Translations under genes and position numbers: made by a program
Shown here: positions 63,922-64,000 of the stretch, in pieces
How the letters are laid out: every line of letters begins with the position of its first letter
Numbering within the stretch: the stretch's first letter is position 1
Notes under the pieces: model-generated
Told to the model about the DNA's origin: nothing
What the model saw: only the letters and a program-made list of their open reading frames with translations
The model's database searches: none
Source: Clostridium_AM sp963780135
GTDB taxonomy: Bacteria; Bacillota; Clostridia; Clostridiales; Clostridiaceae
Direction of reading: 5' to 3'
Assembly (NCBI GenBank): GCA_963780135.1
Contig: CAWAAR010000003.1
Location: 2,294,001 to 2,358,000 of the forward strand
Length of the DNA: 64,000 bases

Positions 63922-63970
63922 TTGACGTTACATGTAACGAGTGTTACAATAAATATATGTTACATGTAAC
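63922..63970 (+). promoter_or_regulatory. Promoter with two GTTACATGTAAC operators
   Basis: TTGACG (63922-63927) and TACAAT (63945-63950) are 17 bp apart. The palindrome GTTACATGTAAC occurs at 63927-63938 inside the spacer and again at 63959-63970 over the start of transcription, the two forming a larger inverted repeat with TTGAC/GTCAA ends. This is a repressor-controlled promoter, of the TetR type by its look. Its gene begins at or just beyond the window end; AGAGGATG near 63985 is the likely ribosome site. Confidence 0.8.
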
Positions 63971-64000
63971 GTCAATAAAATATTAGAGGATGTGTATTAT

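Overview
The window is AT-rich DNA of the kind typical of Clostridium (cluster I). Signs of this are strong GGAGG ribosome sites, ATA/AGA-rich codon use, many hairpin-plus-T terminators, an iron-dependent alcohol dehydrogenase close to those of solventogenic clostridia, chemoreceptors, GGDEF/HD-GYP signalling and Bce-type peptide-resistance modules. The species cannot be named from sequence alone. No rRNA, prophage, CRISPR array or intact transposase was seen. There is one tRNA (Gly, anticodon CCC).

Layout. 1-1.2 kb: 3' end of an RND efflux pump and a TetR regulator. 1.5-6.8 kb: an operon for a polar amino-acid-type ABC transporter, an Asp/Glu/hydantoin racemase split by a -1 frameshift at an A AAA AAG heptamer, and two tandem polysaccharide-deacetylase/cyclic-imidase-like enzymes. 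6.9-8.2 kb: a MerR regulator with a textbook spacer operator and a double carboxymuconolactone-decarboxylase-like protein. 8.3-16.5 kb: a secreted protein with four 360-bp repeats, a secreted coiled-coil protein, a two-component system, and a large SBP-PAS-GGDEF-HD-GYP protein. 16.5-21.5 kb (minus strand): small proteins, a PqqD-like gene and an OPT transporter, both frameshifted, and two secreted or propeller proteins. 21.9-28 kb: a BceRS/BceAB-like module split by a TSUP permease. 28-32.9 kb: a glycosyltransferase, an ABC remnant, a GTPase-dead FtsZ homologue, a MazG-like enzyme and a nitroreductase. 33.6-39.8 kb: an alpha-1,4-glucan lyase, a cupin protein that may process anhydrofructose, and a chemoreceptor. 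40-45.4 kb: a type III restriction-modification system and an ion transporter. 45.6-52.4 kb: tRNA, small proteins, a PK-C domain protein, FIST plus soluble chemoreceptor, alcohol dehydrogenase, an orphan response regulator and a peroxiredoxin. 52.5-64 kb: a resistance and envelope region with an erythromycin-esterase-like protein, a beta-lactamase-fold hydrolase, two ABC exporters, an acyltransferase, a ChrB-like protein, a 1.3-kb block of nested palindromes and copies of a dispersed structured repeat.

How genes may work together. The clearest functional units are the uptake/racemase/hydrolase operon, the glucan-lyase/cupin/chemoreceptor group, the Bce module, and a candidate regulon between 52.5 and 58.4 kb. 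Two promoters in that regulon share an exact 36-bp element and a third has a similar 11-bp-periodic element. The most unusual single gene is the FtsZ-like protein at 30991-31866, which keeps the C-terminal FtsZ half but has lost the GTP-binding glycine loop.
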